From: JBAZDC01 sp041654595 | GTDB lineage: Bacteria; Pseudomonadota; Gammaproteobacteria; Burkholderiales; Burkholderiaceae_B | DNA: 21,873 nt | Reading direction: 5' to 3' | NCBI GenBank assembly: GCA_964551305.1 | Contig: CAZKBT010000050.1 | Coordinates: 1 to 21,873, forward strand | Shown: positions 15,097 through 21,873 of the stretch, in pieces | How positions within the stretch are numbered: the stretch's first letter is position 1 | Layout: each line of letters begins with the position of its first letter | Position numbers and translations under genes: made by a program | Notes under the pieces: generated by a model | Told to the model about the DNA's origin: nothing | What the model saw: the letters and a program-made list of their open reading frames with translations, nothing else | Database searches by the model: none

Positions 15097-16007
15097 GTCA
15101 AACCACTCCTGCCGCCCCAGAATCGGCGCGCAAGAGCCGCCTTATCCAAAATATCGTACAAAGCCTGGCCGTCTTCGTCCTGTAACGCCTGCCGCGCCTT
15201 GTCCAGGCAGGCCCGCACGTCGTCGAGCTCGGCCAGGACGGCCGAACGGTTGGCCAGGAAAATATCGCGCCACATCTCGGGCGATCCCGCCGCGATACGC
15301 GTGAAATCGCGAAAGCCGCTTCCCGCCAGCGTCAGCCGCATGTCGGAATCCGCCGCGGACGCCACCTGCCACATGAAGACCGACGACAGGAAATGAGGCA
15401 AATGACTGACGGACGCCAGTATCGTGTCGTGCGCGTCGGCAGCCATGCTGATTACCCGCGCGCCGCATTGTTCCCACACCCGGGTGATCGCGGACCGGGA
15501 AGACGGCGAATTTTCGTCCAGCGGCGTCAGGATGACTGTGCGCCCGCGATACAGGCCTGGATCGGCCGCATCGGGACCTGTATTTTCGGCACCCGCGATC
15601 GGGTGGGCGGGAATGAATTGCGCCGCCTTGCCGGCCAGGCCCTCGCGGGCGGCATCGACCACATTCTGCTTGGTGCTGCCCGCATCGGTCACCAGCGTGC
15701 CGGGGCGCAAATGCGGCGCGAGCTGCTTGAGCAAGGCAAGCATCGTTCCGACGGGCGTCGCCAACAAGATCACATCCGCCTGTTCCGCGGCCTGCTCAAG
15801 CGTGGCGATCTCGTCGATAAGACCCAGGGTTTGCGCGCGCAACAGGCTTTTCCGGTTGCGCCCGACTCCCAGCACCCGCTGCACGCGGCCGGCCGCCTTC
15901 AATGCCGCTGCGAACGACCCCCCGATGAGCCCGACGCCCACGATGGCGACGACAGGCTTTTCCGGAAAATTCCGCGTGCCGCTATCGGCCGTGGTCTTGG
16001 CAGCCAT
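15093..16007 (-). CDS. tyrA: Prephenate/arogenate dehydrogenase family protein
   Basis: TyrA oxidatively decarboxylates prephenate to 4-hydroxyphenylpyruvate, or arogenate to tyrosine. It has 304 residues. The dinucleotide site is VGVGLIGGS (23-31). TDAGSTKQ (107-114) and HPIAGAENTG, with catalytic H135, mark the active site. ASVSHLPHFLSS is the conserved helix in the C-terminal dimerisation domain. No chorismate mutase or ACT domain is fused to it. The enzyme may accept prephenate, arogenate or both; the sequence does not settle this. The ATG lies 7 bp after the pheA stop with AGGAC across the junction. Confidence 0.94.
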   Translation of the reverse strand: MAAKTTADSGTRNFPEKPVVAIVGVGLIGGSFAAALKAAGRVQRVLGVGRNRKSLLRAQTLGLIDEIATLEQAAEQADVILLATPVGTMLALLKQLAPHLRPGTLVTDAGSTKQNVVDAAREGLAGKAAQFIPAHPIAGAENTGPDAADPGLYRGRTVILTPLDENSPSSRSAITRVWEQCGARVISMAADAHDTILASVSHLPHFLSSVFMWQVASAADSDMRLTLAGSGFRDFTRIAAGSPEMWRDIFLANRSAVLAELDDVRACLDKARQALQDEDGQALYDILDKAALARRFWGGRSGLT

Positions 16008-16014
16008 GATCGTC

Positions 16015-17100
16015 CTATTGACGCGGGTAGGAGCCCAGGATCTTGAAGAAAGCCACTTGCTGCTTCAAATCCGACAGCGCCCGCGCGACCGCCTCTTCGT
16101 TGCGATGTCCCAATAGGTCGACATAGAAATAATATTCCCATTGCCCGGTGCGGGCCGGGCGCGACTCCAGCCTCGTCATCGATACGCCGTTGGCGGCCAA
16201 GGGAGCCAGCATGTCGTAGACCGCCCCCGCCCGGTTGGGCACGGCGAGAATGATGCTGGTTTTATCGCTTCCACTGGGCAAGGTTTCGATCGCGCCGATC
16301 GCCAGGAAGCGCGTGCGATTCTGCGGATCGTCCTGGATGCCCGAGGCGATGACGCCCAGATCCCAGGCCGTGGCCGCGACCTCGCCGGCGATGGCCGCAA
16401 CGGTCGGATCTTCGCTGGCGATGCGCGCCGCTTCCGCATTGCTCGATGCGGCGTCGCGCGCCATGCCGGGACAATGCTGCGTCAGCCAGCCCTGGCACTG
16501 CGCAAGCGCCTGTGGATGCGCCATGACGCGCTTGACGCCGTCCAGCGTGCCATGCTTGCTCATCAACGCGTGATGAATTTTTATCGAGCGCTCGCCCAAT
16601 ACCTTCAGCGGCGAATTCAGGAGCAGATCCAGCGTCCGGTTGACGGCGCCCTCGGTGGAATTTTCCACCGGAACCATGCCGACATCGGCCTGTCCGGCCT
16701 CCACCGCGCGAAAGACCTCGTCGAACGTATCGCAGCGCACCCGCGTCACCGCATGGCCGAAATGCTCCAAGGCGGCCTGCTCGGAAAACGACCCTTGGGG
16801 TCCGAGATACGCGACGGTCAGGACGCGCTCCAGCCCGCGACAGGTCGAAATGATCTGGGTCCAGACCGCATCGACCGCCTGTGGCGTGAACGGCCCCCTG
16901 TTCAAAACCTGCAAGCGGCGGATGACGTCCGCCTCCCGCTCCGGCTTCAGGACCGGCCCGTCCAGATCGAACTCTTCCTTGATGCGCCCCACCTTTTGTG
17001 CGGCCGCGGCGCGCTGATTCAAGAGATCGAGCAGCTGCTCGTCGATGGCGTCTATGCGTTGACGTAAGGGCAGCAGGCGTTCCTGCAGGGAATTATCCAT
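16015..17100 (-). CDS. pheA: Bifunctional chorismate mutase / prephenate dehydratase
   Basis: PheA turns chorismate into prephenate and then phenylpyruvate, committing carbon to phenylalanine. The 361 residues comprise an AroQ chorismate mutase (about 5-90, LPLRQRIDAIDEQLLDLLNQR), a prephenate dehydratase domain (about 96-270: VAYLGPQGSFSEQAA, VPVENSTEGAVNRTLDLL, and NRTRF with T263), and a C-terminal ACT domain (about 280-355) with the ESRP motif (312-315) that binds phenylalanine for feedback inhibition. ATG 17100 overlaps the serC end by 8 bases. An in-frame TTG at 17112 is possible but less likely. The SD is weak, consistent with coupling. Confidence 0.96.
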   Translation of the reverse strand: MDNSLQERLLPLRQRIDAIDEQLLDLLNQRAAAAQKVGRIKEEFDLDGPVLKPEREADVIRRLQVLNRGPFTPQAVDAVWTQIISTCRGLERVLTVAYLGPQGSFSEQAALEHFGHAVTRVRCDTFDEVFRAVEAGQADVGMVPVENSTEGAVNRTLDLLLNSPLKVLGERSIKIHHALMSKHGTLDGVKRVMAHPQALAQCQGWLTQHCPGMARDAASSNAEAARIASEDPTVAAIAGEVAATAWDLGVIASGIQDDPQNRTRFLAIGAIETLPSGSDKTSIILAVPNRAGAVYDMLAPLAANGVSMTRLESRPARTGQWEYYFYVDLLGHRNEEAVARALSDLKQQVAFFKILGSYPRQ

Positions 17101-18223
17101 GGCGTCGCTCAAAATCCCGCATGTAATTAATCAGTGCCCGTACTCCTTCGAGAGGCACGGCGTTGTATATGGATGCGCGCATGCCGCCCACGCTTTTATG
17201 ACCTTTCAGCTGCATCAGGCCGGCTTGCTCGGCGCCTGCCAGGAAAGACGCGTTCAGCTGTTCATCCCGCAGGAAAAACGGCACGTTCATGCGCGAACGC
17301 GATCCGGCATGGACTTTGTTCACGTACAGGTCGGATGCATCGATATAGCCATACATGGCGGCGGATTTCTCGATGTTAGCCGCTTCGATGGCCGCTATGC
17401 CGCCTTGCCGCTTGAGCCACTTGAACACCAGTCCGGCCATGTAGATCGCATAGGTCGGAGGCGTATTGAACATCGAATCCGCGGCGGCGACGTTCGCATA
17501 ATCGAAGGCGGTCGGGCACACCGGCAAGGCATGGCCCAGCATGTCGCGCCGGATGACGACCACCGTCAACCCTGCGGGGCCCGCGTTTTTCTGGGCGCCC
17601 GCATAAGCCACGTGCACGCGCGAAAAATCGATCGGCCGGGACAAAAAGTGGGAAGATACGTCCACGACCAGCGCGACGTCGGGCGCGCCGTGCTCCGCCA
17701 GGTCCGGATAATCGACGAACTCGACGCCGCCTATCGTTTCGTTGCCGCACAAATGCACGTAAGCCGCGTCGGAGCGCACACGCCAGTTCCGCACCGCGGG
17801 AAACCACGTCCAGGGCTGTTGCTCGATCCCGCCGATCACGGCGGTCTCGCCGCTGCTGGCGGCCACGGCGATGTCGCCGTAACGGCCCGCTTCCTTCAGG
17901 GACTTGTTCGACCAGATCCCCGACGTGACGTAGTCGGCCTTGCCGGTGTCTCGGCGCCCGATAAGATTCAGTGGCACGATGGCATTTTCAGCCGTCGCTC
18001 CGCCCTGCATGAACAACACGGCGAAATCATCCGGAATAGACAGCAGTTCGCGCAGATCGCTTTCCGCTTCGTCGCGGATCCGGCCGAAATGCTTGCCGCG
18101 GTGGCTCATTTCCATGACGGACATGCCGCTGCCGTGCCAATCCGTCATCTCTTGCGCCGCCTGCTGCAGGACTTCCAGGGGCATGGCCGAGGGTCCCGCC
18201 GAGAAGTTCCACGGCCGCGCCAT
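17093..18223 (-). CDS. serC: Phosphoserine aminotransferase
   Basis: SerC is a PLP aminotransferase that makes 3-phosphoserine in serine synthesis and 4-phosphohydroxythreonine for vitamin B6. It has 376 residues. The start MARPWNFSAGPSAMP is canonical. MEMSHRGKHF, FMQGGATAEN (71-80, phosphate of PLP) and YAGAQKNAGPAG (PLP lysine K212) follow, then TPPTYAIYM and VGGMRASIYNAVP near the C-terminus. Its ATG shares one base with the gyrA stop (TAATG), so its translation probably depends on ribosomes finishing gyrA. Confidence 0.97.
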   Translation of the reverse strand: MARPWNFSAGPSAMPLEVLQQAAQEMTDWHGSGMSVMEMSHRGKHFGRIRDEAESDLRELLSIPDDFAVLFMQGGATAENAIVPLNLIGRRDTGKADYVTSGIWSNKSLKEAGRYGDIAVAASSGETAVIGGIEQQPWTWFPAVRNWRVRSDAAYVHLCGNETIGGVEFVDYPDLAEHGAPDVALVVDVSSHFLSRPIDFSRVHVAYAGAQKNAGPAGLTVVVIRRDMLGHALPVCPTAFDYANVAAADSMFNTPPTYAIYMAGLVFKWLKRQGGIAAIEAANIEKSAAMYGYIDASDLYVNKVHAGSRSRMNVPFFLRDEQLNASFLAGAEQAGLMQLKGHKSVGGMRASIYNAVPLEGVRALINYMRDFERRHG

Positions 18224-20928
18224 TATTCGCCGCCCTCGGCGCCCCGCCCGGCATCCTCATCGGAAGCCGCTTCCCCGCGCGCGTCCCGGCCCGGCTGATC
18301 GGCCTGGCCTTGCGCCTCGGACGGCGCATCCGGCTCGCCGTCATCGAGCAGCGCATCCACGTCGGTTTCCACCACGCGGCGCACGCCGGACAGCGTGCTA
18401 TCGTCATCGACGTTCATCAAAGTGACGCCTTGCGTCGCGCGACCCATTTCGCGTATCTCGGACACGCGGGTGCGCACCAGCACGCCGGAATTCGTGATCA
18501 GCATGATTTCATCGGACGGCACGACCAGCACGGCGCCCACCACCCTGCCGTTGCGTGCGGAGGTCTGGATGGCGATCATGCCTTTGGTGCCTCGGCCGTG
18601 GCGGGTGTACTCGACTATGCTCGTGCGCTTGCCATATCCGTTTTCCGTCGCCGTCAACACGCTGCGCGTTTCATCGTCGGACACCAGCAGCGCGATCACC
18701 GACTGCCCTTCTTCGAGCATCATGCCGCGCACGCCGCGCGCCGTGCGCCCCATGGGCCTCACGTCGTTTTCATCGAAACGCACCGCCTTGCCGGCATCCG
18801 AGAACAGCATCACGTCGTGATTGCCGTCCGTCAGCTCGGCGCCGATGAGGAAGTCGCCTTCATCCAGCGCAACGGCGATGATGCCCGCCTTGCGCGGGTT
18901 GGCGAAATCGGACAGCGGTGTTTTCTTGACCGTGCCGCGCGAGGTCGCCATGAATACGAAATGGTCCTCGCTGAATTCCTTGACGGCCAGCACCACGGTG
19001 ATTTTTTCGCCGTCGATCAGCGGGAACATGTTGACGATGGGACGGCCGCGCGAGCCACGCGAGCCTTGCGGCACCTCCCAGACCTTGAGCCAATAGACGC
19101 GTCCGCGGTCGGAGAAGCACAACAGGTAATCGTGTGTGTTGGCCGTGAACAACTGGTCCACCCAGTCATTCTCCTTCATCGTGGTCGCCTGCTTGCCCCG
19201 CCCGCCGCGTTTTTGCGCGCGGTACTCCGACAGGGGCTGGCTCTTGATGTAGCCGGAGTGCGACAAGGTCACGACCATGTCCATGGGCGTGATCAAGTCT
19301 TCCGTATCCAGCTCCGTGGCATTGTGCTCGATCTCGGAGCGGCGGGTATCTTTCGCGCCGGTGGAAAACTCGGCTTTGATGGCAAGCAGTTCATCGCCGA
19401 TGATGGTCGTGACGCGCTCCGGACGAGCCAGGATGTCCAGCAAATCGGCGATCGTTTCCATGACCTCGCGGTATTCCCCGACGATCTTGTCCTGCTCCAG
19501 GCCCGTCAGGCGCTGCAGGCGCATGTTCAGGATTTCCTGAGCCTGAACCTCGCTCAGCCGGTACAGTCCGTCCGGCTGCACGCCGAATTCCGGCGCCAGG
19601 TTGTCGGGACGATACGCGGCGCGGCCTCCGGGCGTGCCGCCCTGATCGGCCCTGGCCAGCATCTCGCGCACCAGCGAGGAATCCCAGGCCTTGTCCATCA
19701 GGTCCTGCCTGGCCACGGGCGGCGTGGGCGCCGCCTTGATGATGGCGATGAACTCGTCGATGTTGGCCAGGGCGACCGCCAAGCCTTCCAGCACGTGGCC
19801 GCGCTCTCGGGCCTTGCGCAACTGGAACACCGTGCGGCGCGTCACCACCTCGCGACGGTGCGCAAGGAAATACTCCACCATCTGCTTCAAATTCAGCAGG
19901 CGGGGCTGGCCGTCGACCAGCGCCACCATGTTCATGCCGAACGTATCCTGCAGCTGGGTATTCTTGTACAGGTTGTTCAGGATGACCTCCGGCACCTCGC
20001 CGCGCTTGAGTTCGATGACCAGGCGCATGCCTTCCTTGTCGGACTCGTCGCGAATGTCGGAGATGCCTTCGATGCGTTTCTCGTTGACCAGCTCGGCGAT
20101 TTTTTCCTGCAGGGTCTTCTTGTTGACCTGATAGGGGATGGCGTCGACGACGATGGCTTGGCGATTGCCCTTTTCCATGTCTTCGAAATGAGTCTTCGCG
20201 CGCATGATGACGCGGCCGCGGCCTGTCCGATAGCCTTCGCGCACGCCGGACATGCCGTAGATGATGCCTCCCGTGGGAAAGTCGGGCGCCGGAATGATTT
20301 CGATCAGCTCGTCGACGGTGCAGGCGGGATGGCGCAGGCAATACAGGCAGCCGTCGATGACCTCCGCCAAATTGTGGGGCGGGATATTGGTGGCCATGCC
20401 CACGGCGATGCCCGAGCTGCCGTTGACCAGCAGGTTGGGCAGCCGCGAAGGCAGCAGCAACGGTTCCTGTTCGCTGCCGTCGTAGTTGGGGCCGAAATCC
20501 ACGGTTTTCTGGTCGATGTCGGCCAGCAGTTCGTGCGCGATTTTCGACAGGCGGATTTCCGTATAGCGCATGGCGGCCGCATTGTCGCCGTCCACGGATC
20601 CGAAGTTGCCCTGGCCGTCGACCAGCATGTAGCGTAGTGAAAAGTCCTGCGCCATGCGCACGATGGTGTCGTAGACCGCGGTGTCCCCGTGCGGGTGGTA
20701 TTTACCGATGACGTCGCCGACGATGCGGGCGGACTTCTTGTAAGCCCGGTTCCAGTCGTTGTTCAATTCGTGCATCGCGAACAGAACCCGGCGGTGCACA
20801 GGCTTCAGCCCGTCGCGGACGTCCGGCAATGCGCGCCCCACGATTACTCTCATCGCATAATCGAGGTAGCTGCGACGCATTTCGTCTTCCAGAGAAATCG
20901 GAAGCGTTTCCTTTGCAAAGGAATTCAT
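18223..20928 (-). CDS. gyrA: DNA gyrase subunit A
   Basis: GyrA cuts and rejoins DNA in the GyrA2B2 complex that introduces negative supercoils. The 901-residue protein has the breakage-reunion domain (1 to about 520) with catalytic Tyr122 (AAAMRYTE) and a C-terminal beta-pinwheel. The GyrA box QKRGGRG is at 572-578; most bacteria have QRRGGKG or a close variant. The quinolone-resistance region reads HPHGDTAVYD, giving Thr83 where E. coli has Ser83, with Asp87 kept. The last 45 or so residues are a low-complexity acidic/Gly/Ala tail. ATG 20928 follows a weak AAGAAGAG. The gene leads the cluster ending at ihfB and has its own extended -10 promoter. Confidence 0.98.
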   Translation of the reverse strand: MNSFAKETLPISLEDEMRRSYLDYAMRVIVGRALPDVRDGLKPVHRRVLFAMHELNNDWNRAYKKSARIVGDVIGKYHPHGDTAVYDTIVRMAQDFSLRYMLVDGQGNFGSVDGDNAAAMRYTEIRLSKIAHELLADIDQKTVDFGPNYDGSEQEPLLLPSRLPNLLVNGSSGIAVGMATNIPPHNLAEVIDGCLYCLRHPACTVDELIEIIPAPDFPTGGIIYGMSGVREGYRTGRGRVIMRAKTHFEDMEKGNRQAIVVDAIPYQVNKKTLQEKIAELVNEKRIEGISDIRDESDKEGMRLVIELKRGEVPEVILNNLYKNTQLQDTFGMNMVALVDGQPRLLNLKQMVEYFLAHRREVVTRRTVFQLRKARERGHVLEGLAVALANIDEFIAIIKAAPTPPVARQDLMDKAWDSSLVREMLARADQGGTPGGRAAYRPDNLAPEFGVQPDGLYRLSEVQAQEILNMRLQRLTGLEQDKIVGEYREVMETIADLLDILARPERVTTIIGDELLAIKAEFSTGAKDTRRSEIEHNATELDTEDLITPMDMVVTLSHSGYIKSQPLSEYRAQKRGGRGKQATTMKENDWVDQLFTANTHDYLLCFSDRGRVYWLKVWEVPQGSRGSRGRPIVNMFPLIDGEKITVVLAVKEFSEDHFVFMATSRGTVKKTPLSDFANPRKAGIIAVALDEGDFLIGAELTDGNHDVMLFSDAGKAVRFDENDVRPMGRTARGVRGMMLEEGQSVIALLVSDDETRSVLTATENGYGKRTSIVEYTRHGRGTKGMIAIQTSARNGRVVGAVLVVPSDEIMLITNSGVLVRTRVSEIREMGRATQGVTLMNVDDDSTLSGVRRVVETDVDALLDDGEPDAPSEAQGQADQPGRDARGEAASDEDAGRGAEGGE

Positions 20929-20979
20929 AGCTCTTCTTTATAGGTAAAAACGGGAAAGCAGGCCGATGACGGGCGAATA

Positions 20980-20997
20980 GGAAATTCTATCATTTCC
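20980..20997. promoter_or_regulatory. Perfect dyad over the gyrA -10: candidate operator
   Basis: GGAAAT (20980-20985) and ATTTCC (20992-20997) are exact reverse complements separated by 6 bp. The dyad covers the predicted gyrA extended -10 entirely, so a dimeric repressor bound here would block polymerase. It could also act through DNA topology. I do not recognise the regulator. Confidence 0.4.
20984..20992 (-). promoter_or_regulatory. Predicted extended -10 promoter of gyrA
   Basis: On the minus strand the bases read TGATAGAAT: a TGn extension followed by TAGAAT (5 of 6 to TATAAT). No good -35 is found at 16-18 bp, which extended -10 promoters can tolerate. The start would be near 20977, giving a leader of about 49 nt before the gyrA ATG. 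GC-rich discriminators with weak -35 boxes are common at supercoiling-sensitive gyr promoters. Confidence 0.5.
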
Positions 20998-21237
20998 CAC
21001 TGTAGGGCGATGCCGCAAGGTCAGGAGCCCCCGAAATGAAAGCCGCGCTTGCGCCAAAAATCGCTCCCCCTCCGGCCCGACCGTAGCGCCCCCATACTCG
21101 TTGCCAAAAACCAACAATATTGCCCGAGAACGCGTATAAATCCCACTATCTGGCCCATATGCCAATGCCGGGCTTAACGAATCATGCAGAAATGCCGTAA
21201 GATTCGGCCTAACACGCATGAAACCCAGTGCAATTCT
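20998..21237. other. Rest of the gyrA-ompA divergent region
   Basis: The gap between gyrA and ompA is 405 bp. Beyond the promoters listed separately, this part holds no convincing gene. Two overlapping dyads occur: CGAATC/GATTCG (21178-21183 with 21201-21206) and TCATGC/GCATGA (21182-21187 with 21216-21221). They cannot both form and lie just above the ompA -35. A 93-codon minus-strand frame crosses the region but has no SD, no recognisable domain and spans the gyrA promoter. Confidence 0.5.
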
Positions 21238-21264
21238 TTGATTCGATCACGGCATTGCTATACT
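21238..21264 (+). promoter_or_regulatory. Predicted ompA promoter
   Basis: TTGATT (21238-21243) and TATACT (21259-21264, 5 of 6) are 15 bp apart. That spacing is short, but a TGC extension (21256-21258) precedes the -10. The start would be near 21271, giving a leader of about 63 nt that ends with AGGAG (21325-21329) 4 bases before the ATG. Confidence 0.6.
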
Positions 21265-21333
21265 GGATCCGTTTTCTTGATATGCGGCGGGTTCGCTGCG
21301 ATCACTTACCAGCATTAGCTCAAGAGGAGAAAC

Positions 21334-21873
21334 ATGAATAAACCCTCCAAAATCGCACTAGCACTCGCTATCGCAGCCGCTTCGGCTTCTGGCGCAGTAT
21401 CTGCGCAAACAGTAGTCGACAACTGGCAAAATCCGTTCGGCGACGTTTGGAAAAACGGTACGAACGAATTGTGCTGGCGTGATGCGTTCTGGACCCCCGC
21501 CACCGGTATCGCCGGCTGCGACGGCGTTCCAGTTGCCCAAGCTCCCCAAGCGCCTGTCGTAGCGCCTACCGCTACCAAGGTCGTGCTCAATGCTGACACG
21601 TTCTTCGACTTCGACAAAGCCACGCTGAAGCCCGAAGGCCGTCAGATCCTTGACCAGGTCGTTTCGCAAGTCAATTCGATCAACCTGGAAACGTTGATTG
21701 CCACCGGCCACACCGACTCCATCGGTACCGAGCAATACAACCAAGGCCTGTCCGAGCGCCGCGCCAACACGGTCAAGAATTACCTGGTCAGCAAAGGCGT
21801 GCCTGCCAACCGCGTCTACACCGAAGGCAAGGGCGAAACCAGCCCGATCGCTTCCAACGCTACGCGTGAAGGC
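21334..21873 (+). CDS. ompA: OmpA-family peptidoglycan-binding outer membrane protein (3' end beyond window)
   Basis: The first 180 codons are present. A signal peptide (1-24, cut after AVSA) is followed by a conserved 40-residue segment with C47 and C62 (NELCWRDAFW, IAGCDGVP), a Pro/Ala linker (about 68-82) and the OmpA-like domain from about 83 on. That domain starts VVLNADTFFDFDKATLKP. Its peptidoglycan-binding pair is D128 (GHTDSIG) and R143 (LSERRA), spaced as D271 and R286 in E. coli OmpA. The 8-strand beta-barrel of enterobacterial OmpA is absent. The sequence closely resembles the short OmpA of Bordetella. The strong SD suits an abundant protein. Confidence 0.96.
   Translation, partial: MNKPSKIALALAIAAASASGAVSAQTVVDNWQNPFGDVWKNGTNELCWRDAFWTPATGIAGCDGVPVAQAPQAPVVAPTATKVVLNADTFFDFDKATLKPEGRQILDQVVSQVNSINLETLIATGHTDSIGTEQYNQGLSERRANTVKNYLVSKGVPANRVYTEGKGETSPIASNATREG

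Noticed and set aside
18310..20637. 775-codon plus-strand open frame opposite gyrA
   Set aside because: It lies antisense within gyrA, a long shadow typical of high-GC genes, with a His/Ala/Asp-rich composition and no start signal.
20938..21219. 93-codon minus-strand open frame in the gyrA-ompA gap
   Set aside because: It has no SD and no recognisable domain, and it covers the predicted gyrA promoter and its dyad, so it is most likely chance.
1..21873. tRNA genes, insertion sequences, prophage, CRISPR or toxin-antitoxin modules
   Set aside because: I looked for these and saw none; nearly all of the sequence is accounted for by conserved housekeeping genes.

Overview
The window comes from the chromosome of a betaproteobacterium, most likely family Alcaligenaceae (Bordetella/Achromobacter relatives). 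Four things point there: GC-rich codon use, the gene order, the short barrel-less OmpA, and proteins that look like their Bordetella counterparts. I cannot fix the genus from the sequence alone. Coding density is high. I see no tRNA or rRNA gene, insertion sequence, prophage, CRISPR array or other sign of recent transfer. This is core chromosome, and I found no candidate for a new multigene system.

Layout, left to right. (1) 1-3375, minus strand: etfB and etfA, then an acyl-CoA dehydrogenase cut by the left edge. The dehydrogenase would pass its electrons to the flavoprotein the other two encode. (2) 3435-4361, minus: a histone-deacetylase-family hydrolase. It is divergent from the lipoprotein lytic transglycosylase mltB (4372-5589, plus), with only 10 bp between the start codons. 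(3) cysM (minus) converges on mltB, and a ComEA-like DNA-binding protein lies upstream of cysM. (4) 7207-10720, minus: lapA-lapB-hldA-hldD, which joins control of LPS assembly to synthesis of LPS-core heptose. lapB/hldA and hldA/hldD overlap by 4 bases. (5) 10891-20928, minus: gyrA-serC-pheA-tyrA-aroA-cmk-rpsA-ihfB. This long cluster mixes DNA topology, serine and aromatic amino acid synthesis, nucleotide metabolism and translation. Many of its junctions overlap, and a strong intrinsic terminator follows ihfB. (6) A 405-bp divergent regulatory region, then ompA (plus), cut by the right edge.

How the genes work together: SerC, PheA, TyrA and AroA serve the serine and shikimate/aromatic routes. 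Cmk supplies CDP. S1 and IHF act in translation initiation and nucleoid structure. LapA and LapB limit LPS synthesis through LpxC turnover in E. coli, while HldA and HldD make the heptose donor. The observations most worth a second look are regulatory: a perfect dyad across the gyrA -10, a dyad in front of lapA, the crowded hydrolase/mltB start region, a cysM start with no Shine-Dalgarno, and a structured rpsA leader.
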